A DNA stretch of 64,000 nucleotides from Jejuia sp040720935 (GCF_040720935.1 NZ_JBFDAE010000004.1:62001-126000); one strand, 5' to 3'. Counted from the stretch's first letter, positions 17,094 through 26,571 are shown. The notes: a model not told the origin generated them from the letters alone. Numbers and translations: made by a program.

Positions 17094-19283
17094 TTAATGG
17101 TGATGTTTCGCTTCAAAACGAAACGATTGATAATCTATAGATTGTTTGCTATTTGAACCTTCAATAATTAGAATTTTTTGATTGGGACTAATATCATTAA
17201 ATATTTGAATTTCGTTGTTGGTCCAGTAAACTTTAAGCGTTTTAATATTAGTTGCTTTACCTAAACCAATTTCTTGTTGTAAAGGCGAAGCTCCAAAAGT
17301 GCCACCTGAAGTGATGGTTCTATACAATTTTTGATTAGTGTTTAAAGTTAATTCTAACCTAGTTCCTATTGCACTTTTATTAGTTTTTAAACCTTCTAAG
17401 GCTATAACAATCCAGTTGTTTTTTGATATTGGGTTTTCATAAAGAATATTCATAAAACTATCACCTTCGTAAGCGCCACCCATAACTGCATAAATATCTT
17501 GGTCTCCATCTCTGTCAATATCTGCGAAAGCAATGCCATGTCCTTTTTGAATATGTCCAAAGTTGCCAGCCGAAGTGACTTCTTCAAATCGTTTGCCAGA
17601 CACATTTTTAAACATCCTATTAGGAACAATGGTGCTAAAATCTGGCGCTCCAGTACCAACATAAAAATCGAGATAACCATCATTGTCGAGGTCACCAAAA
17701 TTTGAACCCATAGCAAACATCGTTTTTGAAATACCAAATTTTTCAGCAGATTCTGTAAAAGTCTCATCACCATTATTTAAATAGAGTCTTGGTTTTTCTG
17801 AAGAAATGTCTATACCTTGAAGCTCTTTTGCATATTCTGAAGCTAAATTGTCATAATACCTAAGGTCATACCCACTCACAAAAATATCTTCATAACCATC
17901 ATTGTTTACATCCCAAAACCAGCAAGGGAAACTGAAGAACGGGTCGCTTACTCCTGCAATCTTACTGATGTCACTAAATGTTCCTTTATCATTTCTAAAC
18001 AACAAATTTTTACCTCCTAAAACGGATATGTATAAATCTAACCAGCCATCATTGTTTATATCTCCCCAAGTCACACCTTTTACGTAAGCGTTAATATTAC
18101 CAAGACCATGTTGAGCAGCTATTTCAGTAAATGTTCCATCGCCATTATTACGAAATAATTCACAAGGATGTTCGTCATTTCTTGTACTCTCATTACCAAT
18201 GAACAAATCAATATGTCCATCGTTATTAAAGTCTCCCCAACTTGCTGTTTGTGTTGGATGATGCGATATCAGTTTGGAAGTATATGTGACATCTTGAAAC
18301 GTGCCATCTCCATTATTTTTTAAAAGTGAATTGGGATGTGTTCCTGCTTCCTTTAACCAAGCTCCTCTTAATATTAAAATATCCTTGAAACCATCATTAT
18401 TATAATCTGCCTGAATACAATTAAGACCACTTACAATCCCCGTAAGACCTGAACTCTCTGTTACATTGGAAAACCCACCATTTCCGTTGTTTAAATACAA
18501 CTGTACATTGTCTTGCATCCCATAAGATGTCGTAAAAATGTCGAGGAATCCATCGTTGTTAAAATCATCTATACATGTACCACCTGATAAACCATCTTGA
18601 GCCAACCCAACATCCATAGCAATATTTTTAAATGCAGGAAAATCTTCTTGTTCGGTTTTGCTTGGTATATCTAACTTGTATTTGGAAGGTGTATTATTTG
18701 GGTAATTGCCCAACGTCATATAAGCCACATTAAGTAGCCATTTGTATTTAGGACTTGGAAACTTATCTTGCAATAAACTATATATTTCAATAGCATTTTG
18801 AGAACCATTTTTTAATTGGTGTACGCCCTCTTCTTTTAGAGGAATTATACACGATTGCGCTGAATGATTGTTTTGGCAATTTTCCTGTTCTCCCAATCTT
18901 AACCAAGCTAAAGCCAATAACTCGAACATTGCTTTATTGTTTTCATTAAGGATGTCTTGATAAGTTCCATTTTGTTGATTAAAATAACCACTAAGTTCAT
19001 CGATACACGTTTGACTATTACCAGCATATAAGGATTGTTTACAATAGTCAAACCAAGTGTTTATTTGCTGCTGCGGACTACCAACATTAATTTGGCTTAA
19101 CAGTAATTCTGCTTCTTTTTTGTTCCAATGATAATAGTCTTTAGGTTGGCCATTATCTACCAAAGCTTTTAATTCTTTAACAATTTGAGATGTGTCATCA
19201 TTGTTTTGTTTATTTTCAGGCAAATGCTCTGTCTTTTTACAGCCAAAAACAAGAACACAAACAATAAGTGTATATTTTTTCAA
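17094..19283 (-). CDS. FG-GAP/VCBS-repeat lipoprotein with ASPIC/UnbV domain
   Basis: Signal peptide and lipobox (YTLIVCVLVFGC) are followed by a helical N-terminal domain of about 200 residues. Then come at least eight FG-GAP/VCBS repeats with calcium-loop motifs such as DFNNDGFLDIF, DYNNDGFKDIL, DINNDGWLDLY and DRDGDQDIY. The C-terminus is an ASPIC/UnbV domain (SAIGTRLELTLN, SGGTFGASP, GLGKATNIKTLKVYW). I place the start at TTG 19283. An ATG at 19340 is in frame, but the intervening codons overlap the upstream gene's terminator and would add a polar stretch before the signal. It probably folds as a surface beta-propeller that binds glycan or protein. It is the CRTAC1-like member of the island. 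Confidence 0.88.
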   Translation of the reverse strand: MKKYTLIVCVLVFGCKKTEHLPENKQNNDDTSQIVKELKALVDNGQPKDYYHWNKKEAELLLSQINVGSPQQQINTWFDYCKQSLYAGNSQTCIDELSGYFNQQNGTYQDILNENNKAMFELLALAWLRLGEQENCQNNHSAQSCIIPLKEEGVHQLKNGSQNAIEIYSLLQDKFPSPKYKWLLNVAYMTLGNYPNNTPSKYKLDIPSKTEQEDFPAFKNIAMDVGLAQDGLSGGTCIDDFNNDGFLDIFTTSYGMQDNVQLYLNNGNGGFSNVTESSGLTGIVSGLNCIQADYNNDGFKDILILRGAWLKEAGTHPNSLLKNNGDGTFQDVTYTSKLISHHPTQTASWGDFNNDGHIDLFIGNESTRNDEHPCELFRNNGDGTFTEIAAQHGLGNINAYVKGVTWGDINNDGWLDLYISVLGGKNLLFRNDKGTFSDISKIAGVSDPFFSFPCWFWDVNNDGYEDIFVSGYDLRYYDNLASEYAKELQGIDISSEKPRLYLNNGDETFTESAEKFGISKTMFAMGSNFGDLDNDGYLDFYVGTGAPDFSTIVPNRMFKNVSGKRFEEVTSAGNFGHIQKGHGIAFADIDRDGDQDIYAVMGGAYEGDSFMNILYENPISKNNWIVIALEGLKTNKSAIGTRLELTLNTNQKLYRTITSGGTFGASPLQQEIGLGKATNIKTLKVYWTNNEIQIFNDISPNQKILIIEGSNSKQSIDYQSFRFEAKHHH

Positions 19284-19293
19284 AACAGTATTT

Positions 19294-19331
19294 AATATAA
19301 AAAAGGTTGTCTTTAATTCTAGACAACCTTT
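19294..19331 (-). terminator. Intrinsic terminator after the 284-aa T9SS gene
   Basis: AAAGGTTGTC and GACAACCTTT form a 10-bp stem. Read on the minus strand it ends in a T-run at 19294-19301, 25 bp after the stop of the upstream gene. It sits inside the longest possible frame of the next gene and therefore helps decide that gene's start. Confidence 0.8.
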
Positions 19332-19355
19332 GGTATTCATTTTATTTAAATATAA

Positions 19356-20210
19356 TTATTTTATTAGAAACTTCTTTTTGATGCTTCTATAATTAGCATT
19401 AATAGACATAATATATATACCAGAAGATAAATTACTAACATTTACTTTTTGTGATTGACTATTGTCGTTATCTAAATCAATGGCCTTTACTTTTTTACCA
19501 GAAAGACTATAGATTTCTATGTTTTGAACCATAGCTTGGCTCGGGTTTAAAATGGTTATAGACTCATTGCTTTCATCATTTAATAATGTAAATCTCAAAT
19601 CTGCAAAACTTGGATTCCCAATACCTAAAGTAGATGGATCTATCCATGTTACTTCTACACCTGTACTATCTGTAGCAAAAGTATTGCAAGTAGCAACAGT
19701 TGTATTATCAGTTTGGCATGTACCAACATTTGGCCCACTATAAAAAGGTTCTTGGACAATTGAACCTGGCGCAGGATCTATAAAAGCATATACAGATCCT
19801 GTATATGTTGCAGTAAATTCAAGTTCTGGAAACTTATTACCAGGCGCAGAATCATCATTAAATGCAATTATTGCTCCTGTTGAGTTTGCAAAACCAACTG
19901 TTCCAGAATTATCGAAAACTGTTAGTATAGGATCGAAACAAACTTGAGGATTAGGATTGTCTGGGTAAGCAGCTGCCACTACAGCTTCAGAATTAACTAA
20001 TGAGATTTTATACGTTTCACCAGCTATGACTTCTATTTCGTGATAATCACCACCCCAAGTAGAACCGTTGGATACGGTCTCACCAGCAGCAGAAGGTGTT
20101 AAATTCGGCCGTTCAAAATTCGGAAAGTTATCACTTGGTGAAGGACATTGCGCAATAGCTAGGCAACTATTAATAAGGATTAGTACAAAAAAAAGTAATT
20201 TTTGTTTCAT
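19356..20210 (-). CDS. Secreted protein with T9SS type A sorting domain
   Basis: 284 residues. The signal peptide MKQKLLFFVLILINSCLAIA is cleaved before Q-C. The mature part (GGDYHEIEVIAGETYKISLV, ICFDPILTV-like block, SVYAFIDPAPGS) resembles beta-sandwich pre-peptidase-C-type domains with two or three disulfide candidates. The last 70 residues are a T9SS sorting domain (IEIYSLSGKKVKAIDL, LSSGIYIMSINA). No catalytic motif is seen. A MITE-like element and a LytTR-like repeat pair lie upstream, a terminator downstream. It probably works with the FG-GAP proteins beside it, but its role is unknown. Confidence 0.85.
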   Translation of the reverse strand: MKQKLLFFVLILINSCLAIAQCPSPSDNFPNFERPNLTPSAAGETVSNGSTWGGDYHEIEVIAGETYKISLVNSEAVVAAAYPDNPNPQVCFDPILTVFDNSGTVGFANSTGAIIAFNDDSAPGNKFPELEFTATYTGSVYAFIDPAPGSIVQEPFYSGPNVGTCQTDNTTVATCNTFATDSTGVEVTWIDPSTLGIGNPSFADLRFTLLNDESNESITILNPSQAMVQNIEIYSLSGKKVKAIDLDNDNSQSQKVNVSNLSSGIYIMSINANYRSIKKKFLIK

Positions 20211-20228
20211 GATTTGGGTTTTTAATTA

Positions 20229-20390
20229 TGAACTCATCTTGACGTTTTCTGTTCCCTAAAAAATGGATTAAATTTGCTTATATTTCAGCTATTTTCTTAG
20301 GCGTAGCGATGCTATGACTTTCAAAAATAGTCTCATCTAAACAAATTTCTCCTCATTTTCGGTCAAAACCAAAAATTCAAGATGAGTTCA
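20229..20390. mobile_element. MITE-like element with 14-bp terminal inverted repeats
   Basis: TGAACTCATCTTGA at 20229-20242 is repeated inverted and perfectly at 20377-20390, enclosing 162 bp with no coding capacity. The core, read on the minus strand, contains GACTATTTTTGAAAG, CATAGCATCGCTACGC and AAGAAAATAG. A diverged, opposite-orientation copy lies at 35933-36040. No clear target duplication is visible. It sits between a LytTR-like site and the start of the T9SS gene at 20210. Confidence 0.65.
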
Positions 20391-20450
20391 ATTCAATATA
20401 CTCGTCAAAAGTACATATTTTACCGATAAAAAGCTTAAAATATGTTAAAA

Positions 20451-20480
20451 TGTTCTTAAATGCTCTAAAACTGTTCTGAA
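20451..20480 (-). promoter_or_regulatory. LytTR-like direct-repeat pair (third of three)
   Basis: TGTTCTTAA at 20451-20459 and TGTTCTGAA at 20472-20480, with a 12-bp spacer (minus-strand sense TTCAGAACA). It lies about 240 bp upstream of the T9SS gene start at 20210, or about 80 bp if the 162-bp MITE-like insertion is discounted, close to the 70-bp distance of the other two pairs. Confidence 0.5.
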
Positions 20481-20483
20481 CGT

Positions 20484-23400
20484 TTATTTTTTTAATGTCA
20501 TTAATTTTAGAGGTGCATTATTTTGCCCTAATAAAATGATTGGTGTATCATTTTTACCCATTATTAAGACCATATCTTTAACATCGCCCTCAGCAAAGAG
20601 TGTATGCAGTTTTTCTTCAATATTAAAACTGCCTTTTCCATTTCCGAGAAGTACTAAACCATAAGAGGCATCATGTCGTGCAGTTTCAATTTCTGCACTA
20701 TGCATGTTGCCAGCGGTGATTAAGTCTAAATTTCCATCCTTATTGATGTCTATAGCTATTGTTTTGTTAATTGGCGAAAATTGAGCATAATTGGGTAAAG
20801 CTCTTATTTTAAACTTATTATTGCCTCTATTTTCTATGTAAGACGACGCAAACCAATTGGCTTTCCTATAGAATGCATCTTCTAATGCCTCTCCATAAAC
20901 GTCTTTAACTGATGAATTACCAAAAACATCATAGGTTGGTATTTTGGAAGATAAGCTTGGTACTTGTTGCGTAGAACAACTCTTCCCCCTTAATGGATAG
21001 GCAATATTATTTTCGTAATATCCTAAAACAATATCATGTGTTCCATTATTATCCATGTCCTTAGCATATACTTCTAAAGGGCCATCATCTGTTTGGTATT
21101 TAGAATTTAAGCCTAAGTTTCCTGCGATAAAATCTAGGTCTCCATCGTTATCAAAATCACCACTTGTAATCGAGTACCACCAGCCCGTTTTATGTTGCAA
21201 TGTTGTTTGGGTGTATTTATTTGAAAGCTTTCCGTTGTCATTCTCAAAAATGGTTATTGGCATCCATTCGCCAGTAATAACAAGGTCGCTGTCGCTATCG
21301 TTGTCGTAGTCTGCCCAAATAGCGTCTGTTACCATACCGATATTCTGAAGCTCTGGTGCTAAATCCATTGTTTTATCTACTAAAATTCCATTATTGTTGA
21401 CGAGCAATGTCGATTTAGGCGTTAATGGATATTTGCCCGGAACAACCCTTGAGCCTACAAATAAATCGGTATCGCCATCCTTATCAAAATCAAAAGGAAC
21501 AACACAAGAACCGCTATTGGTTAATTTGGGAATACTGTTTGCGCTGTATGTGAAATTGCCTTTACCATCATTTAAGTATAATCTATCTTGGTAGTTTTTT
21601 GAATTTTCCTCCCATTCATTACTACCACTAGCGACGTATAAATCCAAGAAACCATCATTGTTAACATCAATAAATGCGCTTCCCATATCTTCTTGCAATT
21701 TATGGGATTTCCACGGTTGGCTCTTAGATTCGATGAATCTTCCGGTAGTTGTCTGTATGTACAACACTCCAGATTGACCAGATGCTCCTCCGATAAAAAA
21801 ATCATCTAACCCGTCATTATTAACATCAGCTTTACTTATAAATGGACCGTTTTGAGAATAGCGCTGCGGAAGTAATACCTCTCTATCATAATCTTCGTAA
21901 AATTGTTCATGATGTTTAAAACGTACACCTGCTTTTTCTGTAACATCTGTAAAAGAAAAACCAAGCACTATCTCATTGTCTTTACTTTTTTGATTTTCAC
22001 TTGCATTCTGATCTATTTCTACGATTTGATTTGCTTTTACTTTATTAAGTGTGGTGTGTTTCCCGTTTATCCATGCGACATTTATTTCATCAATTTCTCT
22101 AACTTCACCTAATCCAAAATGTAATACAGGTTCAGAAGACGATAAGAAACCGCGTGTAGGTTGCATTTCGGAAAATTGAATCCCTTTTTTAGTTTTAATG
22201 GTCACCTTTGCGCCAATGGCATTTGTATTTTTACCTGCTCCTGTTAATTTTACTTTTATGTAGTTGGCTGTAGCTACCTTATTTTCAAATACCATTGAAG
22301 TATCTTCTAGGTTGTTAATAACCAAATCTAAATCGCCATCATTATCCAAGTCGCCATATGCAGCACCATTGGTGTAACCTTTGTATTTAAACTTCCATTT
22401 AGCATTACGCTTTTTAAAGTTTAAATCTCCCATGTTCTTGTAAACATAATTATCCACAGGTTCAGAAGGTATTTTTTCCGCTAAGGTTTTATGGTTTTCC
22501 TGTATGTAATCTCTAGTATATTTACTGAGTTCTTTTGTGAAATCATTATTTCTCAAATCACGTTTTATACCATTGGTTATATATACATCTTTCCAACCAT
22601 CATTATCCAAATCGCAAAATAATGGCGACCAAGACCAATCGGTATTAGATATGCCTGAGAGTTCTGCTATTTCACTAAATTTTCCTTGTCCTCTATTGAG
22701 TTGAAGCATATTCTGCATGTATTGTAAATGTCTTCCCAGTTGATAATTGGTATAAAATGCTTGAATGTTCATGCCTTGCATGTTCGTCTTTTTACGTCTA
22801 TTGTCTTCTGCCATCATATCTACAACAATCAAATCATTTAAGCCATCATTATTAATATCGCCAGCATCACTACCCATTGAGAATTGAGAAATATGTTTCA
22901 TTGACGTATGGACGTTATCCGTAAACGTGCCATCCTTGTTGTTTATATATAAATTGTCTGGTTCGGAATAATCGTTGGCTACATAGATATCTGTCCAACC
23001 ATCATTGTTATAGTCAGCAACGGAAACACTTAATCCGAAAGCGTAATTTCTAATACCAGCTTCATTAGTTACTTCTGTAAACGTATTATTACCGTTATTT
23101 TGGAATAACTTATCGGTTTCGAAATCTTTAGGGTTTTTAGCCTTTTCTAATCGCGTGGTAATATAATCTCCAAATCCTAGCGGATGGTTTAGGGTATATA
23201 AATCTAAATCGCCATCATTATCATAGTCGAAAAAAGCAGCATGATTTGTGTGTGCCGAATCATCAATACCGTAGGTTTTAGCAGATTCAGTAAAGGTTAA
23301 GTCCTTATTATTGATATATAACAAATTTTTGCGCTCACTGGGACTGCTTTTTTCGCTTCCAGACATGGAAACGTATATATCTAACCATCCGTCAGCGTTT

Positions 23401-23816
23401 ATATCTACCATCGTTACTCCAGTTGTCCAGCTTTTAGCGCCAGAAACTTTTGCTTTTTTTGTGATGTCTTTAAATTTTAAATCGCCTTCATTTAAATACA
23501 ATGCATTATCGACTTGGTTTCCGGTAAAGAATATATCGGACAAACCATCATTGTTAATATCGCCAATAGCAACACCACCACCATTATAGATATTGAAGAA
23601 GTTAAAACAGTTCATGTCTTGCGTTTCTTCGACTATGGTGTTTTTGAAATCAATTCCTGATTGCTCTTTGGATAGCAGATTAAACGCTTTTATCTCGTTT
23701 ATTTGTGCTGTTTCTTTTTTGTCAGAGCTGTCTTTACAACTACTGCTAAAAATGATACAGATAAAACCGATTAAGTACAAATGACGCATTTTGAGTTTTG
23801 TCTGATGTATTTTCAT
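20484..23816 (-). CDS. Large FG-GAP/VCBS-repeat lipoprotein with ASPIC/UnbV domain
   Basis: The ATG at 23816 gives 1110 residues; ATG 23789 is an alternative and TTG 23825 is less likely. The signal ends in the lipobox IIFSSSC followed by KDSSDKK. It contains about a dozen FG-GAP/VCBS repeats with DxNxDGxxD loops (DINNDGLSDIF, DINADGWLDIY, DYDNDGDLDLY, DFDKDGDTDLF) in two propeller-sized blocks. An ASPIC/UnbV module lies between them (TNAIGAKVTIKTK, PTRGFLSSSEP, HFGLGEVREIDEINVAW). Known relatives occur beside SusC/SusD nutrient systems, but none are present here. It is likely an outer-membrane-anchored binding protein and the largest island component. Confidence 0.9.
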   Translation of the reverse strand: MKIHQTKLKMRHLYLIGFICIIFSSSCKDSSDKKETAQINEIKAFNLLSKEQSGIDFKNTIVEETQDMNCFNFFNIYNGGGVAIGDINNDGLSDIFFTGNQVDNALYLNEGDLKFKDITKKAKVSGAKSWTTGVTMVDINADGWLDIYVSMSGSEKSSPSERKNLLYINNKDLTFTESAKTYGIDDSAHTNHAAFFDYDNDGDLDLYTLNHPLGFGDYITTRLEKAKNPKDFETDKLFQNNGNNTFTEVTNEAGIRNYAFGLSVSVADYNNDGWTDIYVANDYSEPDNLYINNKDGTFTDNVHTSMKHISQFSMGSDAGDINNDGLNDLIVVDMMAEDNRRKKTNMQGMNIQAFYTNYQLGRHLQYMQNMLQLNRGQGKFSEIAELSGISNTDWSWSPLFCDLDNDGWKDVYITNGIKRDLRNNDFTKELSKYTRDYIQENHKTLAEKIPSEPVDNYVYKNMGDLNFKKRNAKWKFKYKGYTNGAAYGDLDNDGDLDLVINNLEDTSMVFENKVATANYIKVKLTGAGKNTNAIGAKVTIKTKKGIQFSEMQPTRGFLSSSEPVLHFGLGEVREIDEINVAWINGKHTTLNKVKANQIVEIDQNASENQKSKDNEIVLGFSFTDVTEKAGVRFKHHEQFYEDYDREVLLPQRYSQNGPFISKADVNNDGLDDFFIGGASGQSGVLYIQTTTGRFIESKSQPWKSHKLQEDMGSAFIDVNNDGFLDLYVASGSNEWEENSKNYQDRLYLNDGKGNFTYSANSIPKLTNSGSCVVPFDFDKDGDTDLFVGSRVVPGKYPLTPKSTLLVNNNGILVDKTMDLAPELQNIGMVTDAIWADYDNDSDSDLVITGEWMPITIFENDNGKLSNKYTQTTLQHKTGWWYSITSGDFDNDGDLDFIAGNLGLNSKYQTDDGPLEVYAKDMDNNGTHDIVLGYYENNIAYPLRGKSCSTQQVPSLSSKIPTYDVFGNSSVKDVYGEALEDAFYRKANWFASSYIENRGNNKFKIRALPNYAQFSPINKTIAIDINKDGNLDLITAGNMHSAEIETARHDASYGLVLLGNGKGSFNIEEKLHTLFAEGDVKDMVLIMGKNDTPIILLGQNNAPLKLMTLKK

Positions 23817-23931
23817 TGTTTTCAATATTATATTGCGATAAGATGTTTGATATTATAAAAGGCTTTTTTGTCGATTCAAAAATACTGTTCTTTTATTAAT
23901 CCTTTATTTATTGTAATTTTTATGTTTTAAT

Positions 23932-23962
23932 AAAAAAAGCCCCTTAAAATTAATTAAGAGGC
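23932..23962 (-). terminator. Intrinsic terminator after the FG-GAP T9SS gene
   Basis: GCCCCTTAA pairs with TTAAGAGGC (one mismatch) and, on the minus strand, is followed by a 7-nt T-run at 23932-23938. It lies 22 bp past the stop codon at 23984. Confidence 0.75.
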
Positions 23963-23983
23963 ATATTCATTGCAAACTATCAA

Positions 23984-25711
23984 TTAATCCCTAATTAATC
24001 TTTTAACTACCTTATTACCTGAATCTAATGTAATTTCTATTAGGTAAATTCCAGTCTTTAATTTGCTTACATTAAAACTGTTTTTAGCAGTTTCAAAAAC
24101 CTTTTTCCCAGTAACATCAAAAACAGAAACATGTTTAATATTATGTGATATGGTAACGATGGTTGATGTTGGGTTTGGGTATAATTTCACATCTGCTGCT
24201 AATGTATGTTTGTTAACCCCTAGGGTGTTGTTTACAGCATTAACCATAGCTTGCACTTCTGCTGCTGTTGCAGGAGCAGAAAATGCATTAGGATTATTAG
24301 CGATATAATCTTGGTACAAACTTTCGTCCTCCATTACAATTCCCGTAATTGCTGGTATAATAGCTTCTAGCTCAATACTAGTAACATCTGAACTGCCATT
24401 GTCTGCATCTTGCCCTATTTCTAGTAACACCATTTGTGATGCATTTACCGCAGTAACCATTGTCTGTACTTCTGCTTCTGTTGCAGGCGAGCTAAAATTA
24501 CCGTTATTGCCATCAATATAGGCTTGGTAAGCCCCTTCGTTGGCTTCTATAGCACCTGAAACCGTTGCTAAGTCGTTTAGTTCTGTAGCTGTGGCATTGG
24601 TAGAAGTGGCTGCGACATCTTCTTCGTCTATACCAATTAAGGCTAAAATGTCTCTAGCTGGAGTTGTGCTCACACCTTCAAACCATGCAAAATGTCCTGG
24701 ATTGAAAGAACCTAAAATTGCATCTAAAATACCATCACTATTAACATCTCCAAAAGATATATTAGCAAATTGGCCAAAGTCAAAAGTTGCTAAATCGCCG
24801 CCTAAATTTTGGTAGGTATAAGAGCCATAATCTGGTGCTGCAGCTGTACCAATATTTTCAACCCAGTGCACGACACCTGTATCTGTTCCCATAATTAAAT
24901 CAAAATCACCATCGTTATCTACATCTTGAAAATTTGGAATAGTTACTAAATTATCGCCATGTGGCCAATTACGATCAAGAATTCCAGTTCCTGTATTCAT
25001 GTCCCAAGGATTTTCTAAATGATATTTTCGCTCAAACGATGCCAGTGCCTTGGTTCCTATGTTTCTCATGTAAGATAAAGAATCGCTCCCCATACCTACA
25101 ATATCGTAGTCATCATCATCATCTAAATCAACAAATGTTATACTTGGAAAGTTTGAAATGTTTTGATTAAGAATACCAGGTAGTGTTGAAGCTACAAAAT
25201 TTGGAACGGTCACTGTACCTGTATTTTCGTAAAAGTGAATATCATTAAAATTGTTTGAATTTTCATCATTTTTAGTCATCAAAAATAAATCAAAATCATT
25301 ATCATTATCAATATCTACAAAAGCTGGTTTAGTTTCATTATTACCTCCTGGAGCTATTGCAACAGCATCTAACGTTGGTAAAGCTGTTTGCACCCAATTT
25401 GGAGCAGTAGGAGTTCCTATATTCTCATAATAATACAATTTTCCAGCTGCATCTTGTGCTCCAGAAACCATGTCTAAGTCGCTATCACCATCGAGGTCTA
25501 CTAATACTGGAGCACTTAACCGTCCAGTAGCGGTTGGCAAAACTGCAGTATCTAAACCCGCTGGATTAGGTCCTGGAGCAGTAAGTGGCGCCATAACTGC
25601 ACCAGAATTTTGATGTATACCTCTAAATTCGAAGGTGTCTGGAAAAGTTTGTGCTGTTACTGTCATACTCAGTAAAAACAAAATTGAGGTTAAAATGTAG
25701 ATTCGTTTCAT
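23984..25711 (-). CDS. FG-GAP/VCBS-repeat protein with T9SS sorting domain
   Basis: 575 residues with a signal peptide (MKRIYILTSILFLLSMTVTA). Five or more FG-GAP/VCBS repeats follow, with acidic calcium loops (DLDGDSDLDMV, DIDNDNDFDLF, DLDDDDDYDIV, DVDNDGDFDLI, DVNSDGILDAI). A helical region carries two imperfect copies of a 70-residue unit (PATEAEVQTMVTAVN and PATAAEVQAMVNAVN). The C-terminus is a T9SS type A sorting domain (KLYPNPTSTIVTISH, LKTGIYLIEITL). Unlike the two FG-GAP lipoproteins downstream, it should be exported by T9SS. A LytTR-like repeat pair lies about 71 bp upstream of the start. Confidence 0.88.
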   Translation of the reverse strand: MKRIYILTSILFLLSMTVTAQTFPDTFEFRGIHQNSGAVMAPLTAPGPNPAGLDTAVLPTATGRLSAPVLVDLDGDSDLDMVSGAQDAAGKLYYYENIGTPTAPNWVQTALPTLDAVAIAPGGNNETKPAFVDIDNDNDFDLFLMTKNDENSNNFNDIHFYENTGTVTVPNFVASTLPGILNQNISNFPSITFVDLDDDDDYDIVGMGSDSLSYMRNIGTKALASFERKYHLENPWDMNTGTGILDRNWPHGDNLVTIPNFQDVDNDGDFDLIMGTDTGVVHWVENIGTAAAPDYGSYTYQNLGGDLATFDFGQFANISFGDVNSDGILDAILGSFNPGHFAWFEGVSTTPARDILALIGIDEEDVAATSTNATATELNDLATVSGAIEANEGAYQAYIDGNNGNFSSPATEAEVQTMVTAVNASQMVLLEIGQDADNGSSDVTSIELEAIIPAITGIVMEDESLYQDYIANNPNAFSAPATAAEVQAMVNAVNNTLGVNKHTLAADVKLYPNPTSTIVTISHNIKHVSVFDVTGKKVFETAKNSFNVSKLKTGIYLIEITLDSGNKVVKRLIRD

Positions 25712-25781
25712 AATAAATTTGTTTGGATTTTAAATTCTAAAAAGCAAACATACATCGATGAAATGCAAAAAACAACGATAA

Positions 25782-25810
25782 AGTTCTAAACGAAGCTATA
25801 TTGTTCTGAA
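25782..25810 (-). promoter_or_regulatory. LytTR-like direct-repeat pair upstream of the FG-GAP T9SS gene
   Basis: AGTTCTAAA at 25782-25790 and TGTTCTGAA at 25802-25810, spaced by 11 bp. The proximal repeat is 71 bp upstream of the start codon at 25711, nearly the same distance as the pair before the response regulator gene. Confidence 0.5.
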
Positions 25811-25848
25811 AGAACTTATATATGTTGTAAATTAAATACTAGTACCCT

Positions 25849-26571
25849 TTAAAGTAAATTAATGAGATTTAAGATAGCCTCCCGATAGGTTTTACCAATT
25901 GGTATTTCGGTGTCGTTTATATGAAGCGAAGTAGGGTTTATTTTTTGTAGATAGCGTGTATTAACAATAAACCCACGGTGTACACGTACAAAATTTGCAC
26001 TTAGTTTATTTATAATATCGTTTAAACTAACACGAACAACGTGTGTGCTTTTATCCTTTAAAACAATTTCGGCATAAACATGGGCGCTCTGTACATATAA
26101 TATATCATCAAATAAAATTTTAGTAAAGCATCCCTTATCTTTAACAAATAAAGCATCTTTAATGATGACTTCTAAATTATCAACCCCTCCCGTTTTTTTT
26201 GAAAAATTGTAAAGAGCCACTTCTATAGAAGAGAAGAGTTCTTCTTTTGAAAACGGTTTTACCAAAAACGCATTGGGCAATACTTTTTTTGCTTCGTTTA
26301 TCGTAGCTAGGTCTGAATTTGATGTTAAAAATATAAAAGGAAATTTATAATCTCTATTTATTTTTTTTGCTAAATCTATACCAGTCTTTTTACCAGATAG
26401 CTGAATATCTAAAATAGCAATATCTGGATAATTATTTTCTATTACATCAATAGCTTCGGTATAATTAATAGCTGGTTCTAGTGCTTCATAACCTAAGTCA
26501 TTTAATGAATCACAGATATTATCAGCAATTATAATTTCATCTTCAACAACTAAAATTTTAACCTTGTCCAT
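25849..26571 (-). CDS. LytTR-family response regulator
   Basis: A 240-residue regulator. The N-terminal receiver has the acidic pocket (VVEDE), phospho-acceptor Asp55 in AILDIQLSG, the conserved threonine in FLTSN, and Lys105 in LVKPFS. The C-terminal LytTR domain (about 140-240) shows ILYVQSAHVYAEIVL, VRVSLNDIINKL, FVRVHRGFIVNTRYL and IPIGKTYREAIL. LytTR domains bind pairs of 9-bp direct repeats about two helical turns apart, and such a pair lies 69 bp upstream of this gene, suggesting autoregulation. The ATG at 26571 gives the normal start MDKVKILVVEDE; GTG 26592 would add 7 residues. Its kinase partner is probably the island histidine kinase at 15022-16878. Confidence 0.93.
   Translation of the reverse strand: MDKVKILVVEDEIIIADNICDSLNDLGYEALEPAINYTEAIDVIENNYPDIAILDIQLSGKKTGIDLAKKINRDYKFPFIFLTSNSDLATINEAKKVLPNAFLVKPFSKEELFSSIEVALYNFSKKTGGVDNLEVIIKDALFVKDKGCFTKILFDDILYVQSAHVYAEIVLKDKSTHVVRVSLNDIINKLSANFVRVHRGFIVNTRYLQKINPTSLHINDTEIPIGKTYREAILNLINLL

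Noticed and set aside
17094..25711. CRISPR or tandem-repeat array suggested by repeated words
   Set aside because: The repeated DNA words encode the acidic calcium loops of FG-GAP/VCBS repeats; there are no uniform repeats with unique spacers.
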